The notes: a model not told the origin generated them from the sequence alone. Shown: positions 11,886 through 24,960, counted from the stretch's first letter. The stretch: DNA of 64,000 nt from Grifola frondosa (GCA_001683735.1 LUGG01000002.1:2418001-2482000), one strand, 5' to 3'. Numbers and translations are program-made.

Positions 11886-12624
11886 TCACGCAGAATCCTT
11901 AGCGCCATACTTCTCCCAATATTCCCTCATGCTCTTCAGCTCCTCTGTCCGGCCATGCTGCTCGAGCCACGCCATGAGATGCTTCATCTTCAAGATCGTC
12001 GGCACGCTGCCCTTTCCGCCTAGCAAGCTCTCGACCTCCGCAATCATGCTCTTCCCCTCCTTGCCCACCTCCTGCCTGTCAAGCATCAGCACGGCGCCGA
12101 CAACCTCGCCGCCCTCCTTCCTGACGGTCTCGATCGCACCGCGAATAGCTGTCCCGGCGGTGGCAACGTCGTCCAAGACGAGCACGCGCTTGCCCTTGAC
12201 TAGCGTGCCGACCATGATACCACCCTCGCCATGGTCCTTGGCCTCCTTGCGGTCATATGCAAATCCGACGTCGATCCCGTGATCGCGGTGGAGGAGAAGA
12301 GCGGTGCACGCAGCAAACGGGATGCCTTTGTAAGCCGGGCCGAACAGCACGTCGAACTGAGGGAGCCCAGGCGTCGACTTCAGGGCAGATGCAATGGTGG
12401 CGGCATATGCAGAGCACAAGGCATCGAGAACCGGACCAGAGGCGAGCAACCCAGCATTGAAGAAGTAGGGAGAGGTACTGCGGCACGGTAAGAGCGGGTG
12501 GAAATTGATAGGATAACACGAAGACAGACCGGCCTGATTTAAGTGTGAAGGTGCCGAATTTGAGGGCCCCGGCGGACATGCCGTGCTCGATGAGGTCGGT
12601 CTGGTATTTCTCCAACGTTGCCAT
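11886..12624 (-). CDS. URA5: Orotate phosphoribosyltransferase
   Basis: Converts orotate plus PRPP to orotidine 5'-monophosphate in pyrimidine synthesis. The start ATG at 12624 gives MATLEKYQTDLIEHGMSAGA, chosen over a longer upstream-extended frame because it matches the family start. One intron of about 48 bases (donor GTCTGT) joins LKSGR to TSPYFFNAGLL. The PRPP-binding loop VLVLDDVATAGTA is intact, as are FDVLFGPAYKGIPFAA and FAYDRKEAKDHGEGG with its catalytic flexible-loop lysines. About 230 residues, the usual length. It converges with Derlin across a 271-bp gap. Confidence 0.95.
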
Positions 12625-12884
12625 CGTCGCAAGCTTGTGCGGGTGTTGACGGTCGAGCAACGATGAAGCTACGGTTGAGCTACGAGTAGAAACTGAAGCT
12701 TCGTTGTTTTGAAGGAAATTATTGATCGAACGATCTTGCAAGATCTCGATAACTACTCTTCAGCACCGCATGTGTACAATGTACTTATATATGTTTTCGT
12801 AGCAAAACAAAAAGGAGCGTACAAAATTTTTATTCTGTATTCTTGGTAGCATCTAAAACCACTCATCTCGTCACACGAGCACTG

Positions 12885-14638
12885 CTACTCCTCCGCGCCA
12901 TTTTGACCTCCTACGATATATGAATCAGTATAGTCGCCGGCCTCGTCGTCAGCAATATCTTCAACTCCTTGACCAAGCTGACTACCGAGGTTTCCCAAAA
13001 CACGATTTGAGAAGCGCAAGGTGGAGTTGGATAAATCGGTACTAGAAGCGTCTTGTCCATCGAGCCCCACCGTGCGCAGATTTAGGATGAAGCGAGTGAG
13101 GAGAATTGGAGTGACGCTGAGCAGGTCATGAATTTGACATTTGCGAAATAAACGAGAAATGTCGAACGCACGTGGGAACGAACATCGAGGAAAACCCACC
13201 GACATCCTACGCGCACCAGATTATTGTAACAAGCATTGAAGAGATATTAATTGGATGAAAACATACGGCCATAGATGGAACCTATTTGGGGTGTTAGGCT
13301 ATGTAAAAAGCATCTTCATGTTAAGAACTCACCTCGCCACTGCCTGCAATGATATCGATGATACTAAATGCGGCCAGAATCCTATGCAAGCATCGATTGA
13401 ATTATTTAAGAATATCCTCGGGGTATAACCTATGTCTCACATAAAGTACAGGGAACCTTTATATAAAACAAATCACTTTAGGTTGCTTGATGTGAACTGG
13501 GCTGGAAACACCGACCATCGCGCAACAACAGCGTGGACAATGGCGTCGCCACACCGGAGCGCCATTTGATCCGCTGGACGCCAATGGTCTTCGCGATGGT
13601 GAGGCCAATCACCGCCAACTCAAATGTTATCCTGAAGCAGGCGATAGCTAATGGGACTTCGAAATGGACATTCTCAGTGAATGAAACAAAGCCGAGGGAA
13701 GGAATTCACGTCTGTTAAATCTAAGGTAATTTCACAATTGATTATATGGGCAGAGGAAGCATATGGAGAGGCACATACAGGTTTTGGGAGATATCGAGAA
13801 AACCAATACATGTTGGCAACGGGGATGGCGCAACCACATATATCGTGACCGTAGCTTCATACTCAATAGAGTGGAAGGATAGACGGTCTCAGCTAAAAAG
13901 GCGCTGATGAAATTAGTAGAGGATGACGTACAATATTTGTGGCGGGCTCAAGCACGCCTAGGGCGAACACAAGCACGAATAACCACCAGTTGTGATTCCA
14001 AATGGCGAAAACGCGAGTAGCCGCAAATACTAATTTTCGTGATCATAAGTTTAGAGCCCTGTAAATAAGGCGCCTGTACTCACATGCGGTGACGAGCAGG
14101 CTGAGTATCCAAACTCCTTGTTGGAGGAAGGCCAATGTTGAACAACTGCCAGTGCGAACCGATTTGAAGGTTGAAACCGAATTATAGGCATACACTCACT
14201 CCTGCGAAGGCAGAAATGATGGGTCAGCAAGAAACAAAATAACTAGGGAAGCTCTCACTAGATCGGAATTAAAGTCGAATACATGGAATTCCAACGCGAA
14301 TATGAGCGCATTGTTGATGACAGCGGAGTAACGAATCAGGACGTAGAAGATTGCAGCGCCTGTACACTTCTTGGACCATACGCAACGAATCTCTTGAGGA
14401 AGCGTGAGTGCAAAATCATAGAAGAGAAGGACTGTGCATTGTCGTCAGCTATATGTAAAGTACAGAGGAGGTAGATGATTGAAACTTGCACACAACAGAC
14501 ACCATACATGATTTGAGATAAATTCTGTTTTGATGTCATTAGCAAACTCACTATGATATCATAACCGAGGTCAATTCGATGCAGTCATAAGTCGGACTTA
14601 GAAAGGACATACCTCCAATCGATCGTAACGGACGACAT
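12885..14638 (-). CDS. DUF6533-domain seven-helix membrane protein
   Basis: Belongs to a large Agaricomycete family of unknown function with a receptor-like layout. Small exons on the minus strand read MSSVTIDW (start 14638), LLFYDFALTLPQEIRCVWSK (about 14360-14450), the adjacent block FYVLIRYSAVINNALIFALE, then CSTLAFLQQGVWILSLLVTA, VFAIWNHNWWLFVLVFALGV, a soluble loop with TVTIYVVAPSPLPTC, ITFELAVIGLTIAKTIGVQR, a short ILAAFSIIDIIAGSGE exon, and a cytoplasmic tail SVTPILLTRFILNLRTVGLD ending GGQNGAEE. About ten introns are inferred; the boundary between exons 2 and 3 (near 14450-14580) is uncertain. The function, ligand and signalling partners are unknown. Confidence 0.8.
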
Positions 14639-15825
14639 TTCAGCGCACCCTGGTGGTTCCGGAGCAATGCAAAATGCCACGTAATTTATAGTACTACAGG
14701 CGATCGGTACCCAGATGAACCATCAGCTTCGATCTTGTTTACGGTATCAGAATATCCCCATATGAGCTGAGACGCCACCTCAAAGAAGTCTTAATATATC
14801 CATGTCAACAACAAAGAACATTAACTTTGTGTGTATGACATCGTAGATAAGATCACACAGAAAAAAGATGGTAGCAAGTGACGCGGTCGCTCCGCTTCCG
14901 CCATCTGAGCTCAACTGAGGCTTATTAGCCTGGCAGGAGATCCAGAGTCCAGGGTAGTATTGATACTAAATGTGATGATGCCTGGTCTGAAAACATCTGT
15001 TCGTTACTCGTACCAGGAGAATTTAGATCAAAGCATTTCCAAAGATCCAAGCACAGCAAGTTGCTTAGATTACTAATGAAGCCAAAGAGGACCGTACTCA
15101 ACAGATATAGTGGAGCTGTGAGACAGGAATATGGAAGCAGAGCAGAGCAAGATTATTAAGAGATAAATTTGTCCATCGGCCGTCTTTCAAGCGAGTCGTA
15201 CGCTGTCGTACGCGAACGTTCGTCGGAACTGACGCCTACGGATGGTCACAACATGTCACAAATTTTTTCTTGAATGCCTTCGTGGGTTTGCGTTAAACAT
15301 CACTTTCAGCGCTGTGGCCTCTCTATAGTAAACTGCGGTTACTCGCTGTCAGCTACAATTAAGTTGGAGACCGGGAGGAGCCGAAGCTGAATATAGAATC
15401 TTGACGTTTGCAGCGGCGCCACCAGTCGCGCGGTTGTCCGAATTGGGTAAGTGGGGTAATGTCGGCAGGATCCTCTTCAGGGTCTTGCATGAATGAAACC
15501 GTGCTCAAGTCCCTCTTCTCTGTCTCTCTGCACAACTAGGACACATCCGTAGATACCGTGCACATCCACCCGTACTCTCGCCACACCTCTTGCACGTTAT
15601 ACAGCTATTTGAGTTGTGGTGATCGTTTCGCAGTTGAAACATCCGGAACGTCCGTCCGTGACAGCGAAACTGGGCATGTATAGACGGTCGCTTCTTCCGA
15701 CAAGCCTCTTAGGTGCGTATTTCCATGAGGCCTCAATGAGGACTACATTGCATCCTATATATATCCCATTCAAACATTTTTTATGTAGTACGCGTCCTTT
15801 TACTCAGCCGTCAGCTCCTGCTACC
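14639..15825. other. Intergenic between DUF6533 gene and K+ channel
   Basis: About 1.2 kb holding the divergent upstream regions of both genes. No conserved ORF was seen. A CT-rich stretch with several short pyrimidine runs (15500-15600) precedes the channel gene and may be its core promoter. An ORF beginning at 15616 runs into the channel frame, but the ATG at 15826 has the better context. Confidence 0.5.
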
Positions 15826-18800
15826 ATGGGTCTCGGTGCATTCATAAACACCATACTTGCTTTCCAATGGCGAAGAAAGCAGAATACTGATATAGAAAAG
15901 GCATCTCGTGAATACGACCACCACAGCAATGCACAAGAAGATCTAGATCACCATGATGACGATGACCATCATGCCGAGCATGATCTCGATGGTACGGAGG
16001 ACGTCCTATCTACCAACACCCCCCATCGTATCCGCCACATATATTCAAAAATTTCGAAGACCACGTTTTCCGATCGTAATGACGACTCTTCGTACAGTTC
16101 TACCCCTCATGTGCCCTTGTTATCTAGGATCAAATCTCTCATATTCCCTAGCGATGAAGTGACTGACATCGACCGTTCGATTTCAAACTACCGATGGACG
16201 CCTATTATCTCAGGCATCGTCATTCCCTTCTCCATCCTCCTTGAGATACCAGGTCTTACCGAACGTTGGTACATTCGCACGGAGAATAACCAGACAGTAC
16301 AAACACGGCCAAATCCCCCGCTCTTGGATGTTGGACTTGGTATATCTTTGGGTTTCGCACTCTTGGCCAACGTCTGCCTTATCATGAGATTTTTGGAGAA
16401 GCGAGTTATGACAGTCACGATCCTTTGCATTGTTTCCCTCACTACTCATGGTATGGTTCTCTTTTGTCAAGGTCCTCCTTTCATAATTGAAATCTTATAT
16501 GCTCCTTGTAGACATCATTAACGTGATAGCGCTCACGGTCTTCGGCGTACAGCACCGATTCAATGACGGTTTTACCTATGGCACCGCCTTTTGGATGACT
16601 TTGTGCTCAACTATTACATCTTCATTCGCGAATATCACCATCATCATAGATTTAATCCGGACACCTGATTTTGCTCAGAGAGGTAAATCCGTTCATGAAT
16701 ATCATAATCATTGTGATCCCTCATTAAAAATGCTGTAGGCAGTGGGCTCACTCGCAAACAACGAGCGCTCATGATCATCGTGATCGTACTTCTTCTTTAC
16801 CTTGCCTTCGGAGCTATGGTCAACTCCTTCATGCTGGATCTCAGTTTCATCAATGGCTTGTATTTCGCGGTCGTCTCAATCGAGACCATTGGATTTGGCG
16901 ACATCGTGCCAGATTCGACCGGTTCCCGCATCTTCACCTGCTTCTACATTGCATTCGGCGTCATCAACATCGGTGTCGCCATCGCCATGTGCCGCGAGAC
17001 GATCATGGAGGGGCTCGAACTCGGCTACAGAAAACGCGTCAGCGCCTTGCGGCTTCGCCGACGCCAATCGCGTCGGTTCCGCTTCTGGGAGGACCGCTGG
17101 CGGCGCGTGCGATCGAGTGGCGGCTGCGCGAGCAGGGCTCGCCCGTGTGGGTGTCGGCCGACTCAGACAACGAGAACGAGGGCGTGCGATTCCTCGGGCT
17201 GGACATGCGTCTGCCTGCCGTCTTTCCGTTGCTCAAGCGCGTATCGAACGTCGTTAAGCCCCATCCTCCTGCGGGGTCAACGCGCCCCGCACCCAATGTG
17301 CGGGGGCATCCCCGTGGAATGCGTCTGAACGTCGACGCGCTCTCCACCGCGAGCCTAGAAACCGCCGCTCTGGAAGCAGGCGTGCCCCTTGAAATGTTCC
17401 TTGATCTCGGCGAGCGGCGCGGCGTTCGCGACGGCAACAAGGAGGGCTCCCCACCCGCTCGGGGAGAACCCGCTGCTGGACCAAACGTGGATGGTGTTGG
17501 TGTTGCGCCTACCATCGGGGCTCGAAACTTAGCGTACGCGTTTCATGGTACGATGTCGAGAGGCTGGCCGTCGCACCCACAGACACCGACGCATGCGCAG
17601 CTCGGGCGTATGGCTGCAATGCTCACTAAGTTCGCAGTCGCCGCCACCGGGAGGCACGCGCAGGGCCCTATAGCGCCATCGCATTCGGCCGGCCACCATC
17701 CAAGCCGCCGTCATAGCCAGCCCGGGCACGAGGACCGCGCGCAGACCCCTGAACATGTGCAAGAAGCATCTGACGAAGGGCACGGTCGACGTAAGGATAC
17801 GGTGCCTCCGCTGCTGGACGCTAACAAGCGGGCTGCACCGAAGTGGTGGAGGGACTTTGCGCGCGGGTCAAATCGAAGGTCGGGATGGGTGTACGAAAAA
17901 ATCAAGGAGGATATGGTAGCGGAGGAGAAGAGAGCTTACTATTTCAAGGTAAGGTCAATGAATATGGTGATCGATCCGGGACCTATTTCACCCAATATCA
18001 CTTGCACAGCTTTCGGTAGCGTGGGCCTTGTTTTTCATGTTCTGGACGGTGAGTGTCCATGGTTACTCCATTTAAGTCGATATGGTCATTGATTTAACTC
18101 CGTTAGGTTGGCTCCGGGATCTTTTGTGCGACTGAGGGTTGGTCGTATGCCACAGCTATATACTTTTGTGAGCATCCTTCGCTCGATATTCTCACAATGC
18201 CTGCTTTCATATTTCTAACAATGCCCATACTTTACGTGCAGGCTTCATTGCTTTCACTACGACCGGTTATGGTGATCTCACGCCGCAAACGCCTGCTGGA
18301 CGCGCCATTTTCGTCGTGTGGGCATTGTTCGGCGTGGGCACCTTGACGATCCTTGTATCAGGTCCGTCACATTTCCATTTACATTCAACTGTTGCCACGA
18401 TACTGATAATATCCCGAAATATCTAGTTCTCCAGGAGGCTGGTTCGTCACGATACAAGAGAGCACTGCACTCGGAAGTGTTCGATAATGCTGTGAAGAAG
18501 TACCGGAAGCGACAAGCGCAGGAGGCGGCGAAAGCGCGGCCGCGGTCCCACCTGCAGGACCTGCGCTCGAGTGCTGCACCCAAAAGCGCACCTGGCCCAC
18601 ACGGCGCTCCGAATGCAGACGGATCGCAGCGGCATGACTTGAGTGCACTGTACCCTGCCATCCGAGCTACGAAGGCGCGGGTGGAAGAGTCGCGCGGGCT
18701 CGCACAGCGGGCGCTTGAGACGCTCCCCGATGAGATCATCAGCAACGCGAAGGTGTTTCACGACTACATACAGTACTTTGCCGGGGAGGTTGCGAACAAG

Positions 18801-19401
18801 CTGCCCGACATGGAGCTCGCGGACGAGCGAAGAAGTGCAGATGTACCTGAGGAGCTGCGGAAGTTGCTCGATGATATCGCGAAGATGGAAGGGATCTCGG
18901 AGAGGGTGAAAGGCGAGATCTTTCAAGATACCGATGCGCGAAATGTATGTCAAATTCCACCCTCGTGAACGTCCACGTGTACTGATAATGATAATAATGG
19001 TATAGACGCTGTTCATGTTGAACATCGAGCGTGCGTATTCATATCTTCATATGCTCGTACGTGGCGTATTAATGCACTTAACAGGGGCCTTGAAGCGTAT
19101 GGTGACCTCAGCAGAGCGAGCGTTGGCTGCCCTCGCCGACCGGGATGCCCTCATCGCCATGAACGAGGAGCAAGCACTCCTTCGGCAGTCGGGTCAGACA
19201 AGTAGCGCAGAGCTTGATGCCTGCAGCGATGAAGGTCGCTCCAGTCACTCTGAGCAAGTAACGGACCAAGGGACATCTCGTTCTCCAGACTTGAGCGGAG
19301 TTTCATCACTATTTGACGTGACTCATAAAACTACTCCCGCGGTTTCTTCTCATTCGAGCATACATTCGCGGCAGAATGCCGCGGGGTTTGCTGACGAATA
19401 A
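15826..19401 (+). CDS. Two-pore-domain outward-rectifier K+ channel (TOK1-like), one frameshift
   Basis: Plasma-membrane potassium channel with the fungal eight-helix, two-pore layout. The start ATG at 15826 sits in CTACCATGG context. The first pore helix and filter reads SIETIGFGDIVP (16876-16911); the second reads AFTTTGYGDLTPQTPAG (18250-18300). Between them lies a cytoplasmic linker of roughly 300 residues, rich in Pro, Gly, Arg and His, longer than the short linker of yeast TOK1. A His/Asp-rich N-tail precedes helix 1. The long C-terminal tail has a basic coiled stretch after EAGSSRYKRALHSEVFDNA and ends with a Ser-rich segment at 19401. About eight introns; roughly 1000 residues. A one-base loss or two-base gain near 17101-17110 shifts the frame inside the linker (before AIEWRLREQG). 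Confidence 0.88.
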
Positions 19402-19530
19402 CACCTACTGTATCGATCATCGGACATGTTCGTTGATGTAGCATCTCAGACTCGGTTCCGCCCATTGTACTCCAGGTTGGCGATAATGCCAAGTAAAGCT
19501 TCCTTGATATCCTCAGGACTATGTCGTGTT
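19402..19530. other. Short gene-free spacer before the module
   Basis: 3' flank of the K+ channel gene. The sequence homologous to the 3' flank of the decayed LAAO copy (near 23230-23350) starts at about 19540, marking the approximate edge of the tandem duplication. Confidence 0.45.
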
Positions 19531-19723
19531 ATCGTGTAGATATACCTCCGCAATATCCTACGTTCGCGTAATCAACGGGCCCCAAATTGTTACCCATTCA
19601 ATCTGAATTCTGCGTACTCAATGGTCGCTACTCTACAAGTTACAGGTATCGGTCTTCTCAAGAAAGCTCGTCGATGTGATCGTACACTTGAACAACGCGA
19701 GGACTGACTGGCTCACGCATATT

Positions 19724-21705
19724 TCACAGCACCTTATAATGAGCGAGGAGATGAAGTTGCTTGAGATGCACCTCGTTCTCCTCGTCCGGGATTCCCCACC
19801 TCTCGATAAGCAGCTTCTGCTTCTCTGGCCTTCCATTGAGGGCATTATACACGGCCCTCCACGCCGAGTTCAGCGAACCCAGAACCCACGCATGGTGCAC
19901 CGATGTCGCCTCGCCCGCAAAGTGCAGCAGGCCATCGGCCGCAGGCGCCTTGATCGCCGCGAACATGCTGTGCGCATTGTCCGGGTGCCCGAACTGTGCG
20001 GGCCCATACAGCGCGAATGCGCCGCGTGCGTGCTCGTCGTTGTCCCAGCTGTGCGCGAAGTGGTCCACAACGGGCGGAATCTTCTCGCGAGGGATGCCGT
20101 GCAGCTTCGCGAGGTTGTCGAGGGTGAGCTCGAGCAGGAGCTTGTCGGCTTCAGAACCGGGGCTATCGGCGAGCGTGCCGATGCGGCGGGCATCCTGGGC
20201 CCATGTGTAACTCGCAATGAGGACCCCAGGCGGGCTGGGGCACTTGAGGCCGTATGATGGGTAGACGCACGTGCGGATGGGAACATCCGTACTGGACTGG
20301 CCGCCCTGGATAGTGCGCCCCGAGCCCATGACTGTCTCATCCTCCCACCACCGCCCCTCGAACTTGATCCCGACCTTGGTGGACGAGTCGTACTGAAGCG
20401 AACGGATCGCCTGTTTCTGACTGTAAAGGAGGTCGCAGCCGTCCAGGTCGATCGAACCGAGGCAGCTTAGAGGTATGGTGGAAATGACGTGCGAGTACTC
20501 GCGCTCGACGCCGTTCGCGATCACCAGCATCGTCTGATATTCGCATTTGACGATCTTCGTCACGCGCTGCTTGAGCTGGGGCTGCACCTTCAGGCGCTTG
20601 GCCATCTCGTGCACGATGTGGTCCGAGCCGCCATCGATGCATACCCATTTCCATTCCTCTAGCTTCTTGTTCAAATGTCTCGCGCCTGGCGGGTTCGCCT
20701 GCGTATGGCACGGTCGCGTGGACTGCAGTGGATTCGGCCAGTCGAAGTCGAGCGAATCCTAGATGGTGCATGTAAATAAATCTAGCGTCTCGGAGAAGTG
20801 GGGATAACGTACCAGAACTGACTCCACGAAAGCCATATCATAGAGCCCAGTCGCGCTATCAAAAGTCTCAAGCCACTCAACAACGGATGCTGGATAAGGA
20901 GGGGGGCGCCAGGGGGCTTTCCCTCTTTGCCAGAAAGCATGTACCCGCGCACAGAGTGATGGTCTTGCTTGATTAGCTCGAGCCATGCCCTTTCGAAGAC
21001 TGCCTGACGCTTCTCCAGTGCCACAGTGTCAAGCGCACCAAAGAGATCCTTGTAATGGTCGTACACCTCTCCAGTCCAAAAATCGACCCCCTGCGCAACA
21101 TAGCCGTTTGGGACGGTTCCTCCACTCTCAATAGATATACCGAAGTGGTCATCAGCGGCGGAACTCTGGAAGCCGGTGACGGGAGGCTTCGTGTTGTAGT
21201 ACATGAGATTGTTATTGGTGCGGAGTTTGTATTCGATGAGGAGATCATTGATACCGATGCGGCCGAACAAATCGAAGACGCGTTCCATGAAAGGAATGCG
21301 GGGGAAACGCATCGCCCCAACGTCGAAATAGTCGTAACGAGCGGGAGTGTTGATAGGTGCATTGTAACCGGCTTGGCCGTTGAACCGATGGGTGAAGATA
21401 CGCCCACCAATGCGATCGCTGGACTCGAGGATCTCATACTCGATGCCGAGGTCTTGCAGGATCATGGCGGCGTAAAGTCCTGCGACGCCTGCGCCAACGA
21501 TACAGATCGGACGGGGTCGCAGCGATCCATCGACGCCGAGGGAAATAGTGGAAGGAGGGGGACTGGCGTCGGGGGTGTCATAAACGCTGCGCGCCTTGTC
21601 AATGACGTCCTGCACAACGACGTGCGCGCTTAAATCGCGGAACGACACTTCGTGCTTGGTGAACGACTTGTCGATTGATGCAAACGAGACAGGATCCTGG
21701 GTCAT
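19724..21705 (-). CDS. L-amino-acid oxidase (FAD monoamine oxidase family), copy A, one frameshift
   Basis: Flavoprotein predicted to oxidise L-amino acids to 2-oxo acids, ammonia and hydrogen peroxide. The N-terminal half carries the Rossmann motif ICIVGAGVAGLYAAMILQ followed by ILESSDRIGGRIFTHRF. The C-terminal half has the family FAD block LLHFAGEATSVHHAWVLGSL. Other landmarks are YDYFDVGAMRFPR and VVDHFAHSWDNDEHARGAFA. One intron (about 20759-20820) joins FVESVL to DSLDFDWPNPLQ. About 640 residues, typical of the fungal enzymes. A one-base deletion in the C/G run at 20901-20906 breaks the frame between SGKEGKPPG and PYPASVVEWLE; otherwise it is the only full-length LAAO here. No signal peptide is seen. 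It is divergently paired with a decayed DAO gene. Confidence 0.88.
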
Positions 21706-22379
21706 TGTGAATATGCGGTTGGCTGTGTCATGCGGGTGTATCAGTGCTGGGGTTGTAAATGGGCCTGCAGATGATCACTCACAACGAAACGACGATAGTA
21801 GAACAGCGCGAGTAGCACGAACTTTGGAGGTTGCGGTTGGATAGAATTGGCGTGAGGCATGATGCAGCTGGTTTTATAGGCGGAAAAGTTGACGCCGCGA
21901 TTCTAATGACCGGCAGATACCAGCGTGAAGGACAAGTGGATCTGGGATCACGTCTCCTCGATGCAACGGTGCATAGGGTCCAGCTCCCTATGTGACCGCA
22001 TACGTGTGTGGCGGCTTCTCTTGTATGCAGATGATCAAGCTCGAGTCAAGTTGTGCATCTCGAAGTGCACGCTTTGCCTCAAGGTGCGATGGTAGCTCGG
22101 TGGAATGACACCAATGACGAGATTAACGAACCTCGTATGCAATTTGACGCTACATGGAAGCCACCGAAAGCCTTTGCAGCCTTTGCACTCACCGATATAG
22201 GTCGCGCTTTAAGCGCCTCGTTCTTCTTTAATCACATCCGTCAGGCGGGACCAATAAGGTTCCGAAGATTGTATCCCCGGCGCAATAGCTCTGCTCATTA
22301 GAAAGGACGTTCAACGACTCCAGCGTCGTCTTCGATGCAAAGAAAGGAGACCATGTGGGACGGTGTCCATCGATTTCGG
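21706..22379. other. Divergent spacer of module A
   Basis: Corresponds by eye to the LAAO-DAO spacer of module B (about 24170-24960), including a shared stretch around 22290-22345 matching 24755-24810. The homology then jumps into the middle of the DAO gene, so the DAO promoter-proximal part and N-terminal exons have been deleted here. Confidence 0.6.
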
Positions 22380-22930
22380 AACTCTCTTCATTGTTGGCAA
22401 GGCATTGACATGCCAGACAATGCGTGCATCAAAGTAGAGCTGCGATCCGTGATGTGTGGCGCATTTGTGAATCATGTCCTCTACCCTTCGTTCACCCTTC
22501 GTTCACGTTCACCCTCGTCGACGTGGGCATCTGGGAAACGGTGAATCACCATGTGCCATCGGAAAAATCAGTGACAATCACGCCGCGACGGAGGAAGATC
22601 TCGACAACAGTGGGTGGCGAAGCATGTCGTGGGCATCAGTCCAGATCCCGTTCCCATCTTCGCAGGCGAGTGTCTGCAGACGAACATGTACTGGATTGTA
22701 TTCCAGAAAAGCTGTTACCGAATGCAGGAATAGGACGCGCGAGAAGCATCGCGGTGTTTACGGCGGGTTGGGGCATGACGTTTGTGCCACTTATCGGACG
22801 GATTTTGAAGCAGCTTTTGGTGGATGGGGGTACGAATGAGTTTAATATTTCGCAGTTAAAGACGGACCGTGCACTAAGGAGGATAGATTGTTCACAGGGG
22901 TGCTGTGGATCGGACGAGGGTTCTTGTAAG
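22380..22930 (+). pseudogene. Decayed FAD amine oxidoreductase (DAO), copy A
   Basis: A fragment matching the C-terminal half of the DAO genes at 24961 and 50915. Recognisable pieces are GIDMPDN, CGAFVNHVLYPS, then in shifted frames LPNAG.GRARSIAVFTAGWG and FVPLIGRILKQLLVDGGTNE. The flavin-binding N-terminus is absent and several frameshifts and internal deletions are present, so it cannot be functional. The 3' flank (22940-23120) continues to match that of copy B. Confidence 0.85.
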
Positions 22931-23394
22931 TCGGCGAGTTAGGCCATCCTTACGTCGATAACGTCTCGAAGGTGCCGCAAGGTAAACATAGACCAAGCTA
23001 GGTTTCCCGAACAACAATATTGGACATATGCGCCAGAAATGCGCACGTTGTAACTGTACCTGTCCGAATCGAATCTTGTTGTATATTGCGTTGAGGAAAA
23101 TGTGACACGATATGAAGTTCGCCCCCGACTGGGCTGTAAATGTTAGCGCCCTCGGGATTTGCGGCACAGATCTGGACTTGGGTAATTCTTGGGTTCCGCA
23201 GTGAATACTGATTGAATCATCCACGTGTAGATATATATCCTACCTTCACGTAATCATCGACCCCAAATTGTTACCCATTCAATCTAAATTCCGCGTAGCC
23301 TTGCAATGGTCCCTGCTCCACAAGTTACAGGTATGGTTCTTCTCAAGAAGAGATCTGCCTCACGGATATTTCATAGCGCGTCATAGACATAAAG

Positions 23395-24165
23395 TGGCTT
23401 GAGATGCGCCTCGTTCTCTCCTCGTCCAGGAATCGCCACCTCTTGATAAAGAGCTTCTGCTTCTCCGGACGTCTATTGAAGGCATTATGCACGGCCCTCT
23501 ACGCCGAGTTCAGCGCGCCTCGGACCTACGCATGGTGCGCCGACGTCGCCTCGCCCGCAAAGTGCAGCTGGCCACCGGCCGCAGGCGCCTTGATCGCCGC
23601 GAACATGCTCTGCGCATCGTCCGGCTGCCCGAACTTCGCAAGCCCACACAGCGCGAACGCGCCGCGCGTGTGCTCGTCGTTGTCCCAGCTGTGCGCGAAG
23701 TGGTCCACAATAGATACTGGATAAGGAGGGGCCCGGGGCTTTCCCTTTTTGCCAGAAAGCATGTATCCGCGCACGGAGTGATAATCTTGCTTGGTCAGCT
23801 CGAGCCACGCCCGGTGGCGGGAGGCTTCGTGTTACAGTACATGAGATTGTTATCGGAATTTGTATTCGATGAGGGGATCATTGATTCCGACGCGGTCGAA
23901 TCAACAGAAGACGCGGTCCACGAAAGGAATGCGGGGGAACCGCGTCGCGCCAACGTTGACACAATCTTAGCGGGCGGGAGTGTTGACAGGCGCATCGTAA
24001 CCAGCCTTGCTTTTGAAATGATGGGAGGAAGAGGACTAGTGCCCTGCCCTTGTCGATGGCGTCCTACACAACGACGTGCGCGCCGAAATCGCGGAACGAC
24101 ACATTGTGCTTGGTGAACGCTTTGTGGATTGATGCAAACAGGACATGATTCTGGGCCACTGTGAA
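23395..24165 (-). pseudogene. Decayed L-amino-acid oxidase, copy B
   Basis: Minus-strand remnants of LAAO copy A. From the C-terminal end upward: a block matching the tail (23400-23500), FAGEATSAHHA and VDHFAHSWDNDEHTRGAFA (about 23526-23715), a fused MLSGKKGKPRAPPYP, and N-terminal scraps as far as the start region near 24165. Large internal deletions remove the Rossmann motif and most of the substrate domain. It is head-to-head with the nearly intact DAO copy B, mirroring module A, where the LAAO survives and the DAO is dead. Confidence 0.85.
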
Positions 24166-24874
24166 TATATGGTTGGCTGTGTCATGCGGGGTGTCAGTAC
24201 TAGGGTTTGAATGGATCTGCAAAGTGAGCACTCACAACGAAACTGATGTCGAAATTGGGGTGTAGACGATCTCTAGTAGAACAGTTCTCGCACGAACCTT
24301 GAAGGTTGCGGTTGGATGGAATTGGTGTGAGGATGCCTGGTTTCATAGGCGAAAGGAGACCCGGTGATTGTGACGACCGGTAGACACCAACGTGAAGAAT
24401 TAGTGGATTTGGGATCGAATCCTCTCGATGCAACCGCGCATATGGTCCAGCTCCTGTGAGATCATGAACTAATCCTTATTGGGGCCGCACGTATACGTGT
24501 GCGGCAGCTTCTCTTGCCCGCAGATGATCAAGCTCAAGTCAAGTGGTCCGCCTCGAAGTACGTGCTTCGCCTCTAGGTGCGACGGTAGGTCGGTGAGATG
24601 ACAAGAATAATGGCATTGATGCACCCCGTGTACAACTTGGCGCCATCTGGAAGTCACTGAAAGCCCCGGAAGGCAATTAGACTCGCCGATATAGGTGGTA
24701 CTTTAGGCGCCTCGTTGTTCGCGACCAAGTAGGACCCGGAGATCGTATCCTCGGCGAAACTCCTCTGCGTCCAAGAACGTTCGAAGACACCAGCTTCGTC
24801 TCCAGTGCAAAGAAAAATAGATCACGGAAGGATGACCGTAGAGCTGAGACAGCCAGAGACGAATAAACGAAGAG

Positions 24875-24881
24875 TATAAAT
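24875..24881 (+). promoter_or_regulatory. TATA box of DAO copy B
   Basis: TATAAAT lies 80 bases upstream of the ATG at 24961. The same heptamer is found at almost the same distance upstream of copy C (complement of 50994-51000), so it is conserved in both copies. Confidence 0.6.
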
Positions 24882-24960
24882 GTGGAACCGTGCAATCAGC
24901 TCATACTCACATCCATCTCTCTCACTTTGTACTTCGCGCCAGCGTATCCACACCCAGTCA

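Noticed and set aside
24200..24433. Minus-strand 77-codon ORF duplicated at 51443-51676
   Set aside because: Lies in the LAAO-DAO divergent spacer and likely overlaps the LAAO 5' region; similarity is explained by the segmental duplication, with no family motif.
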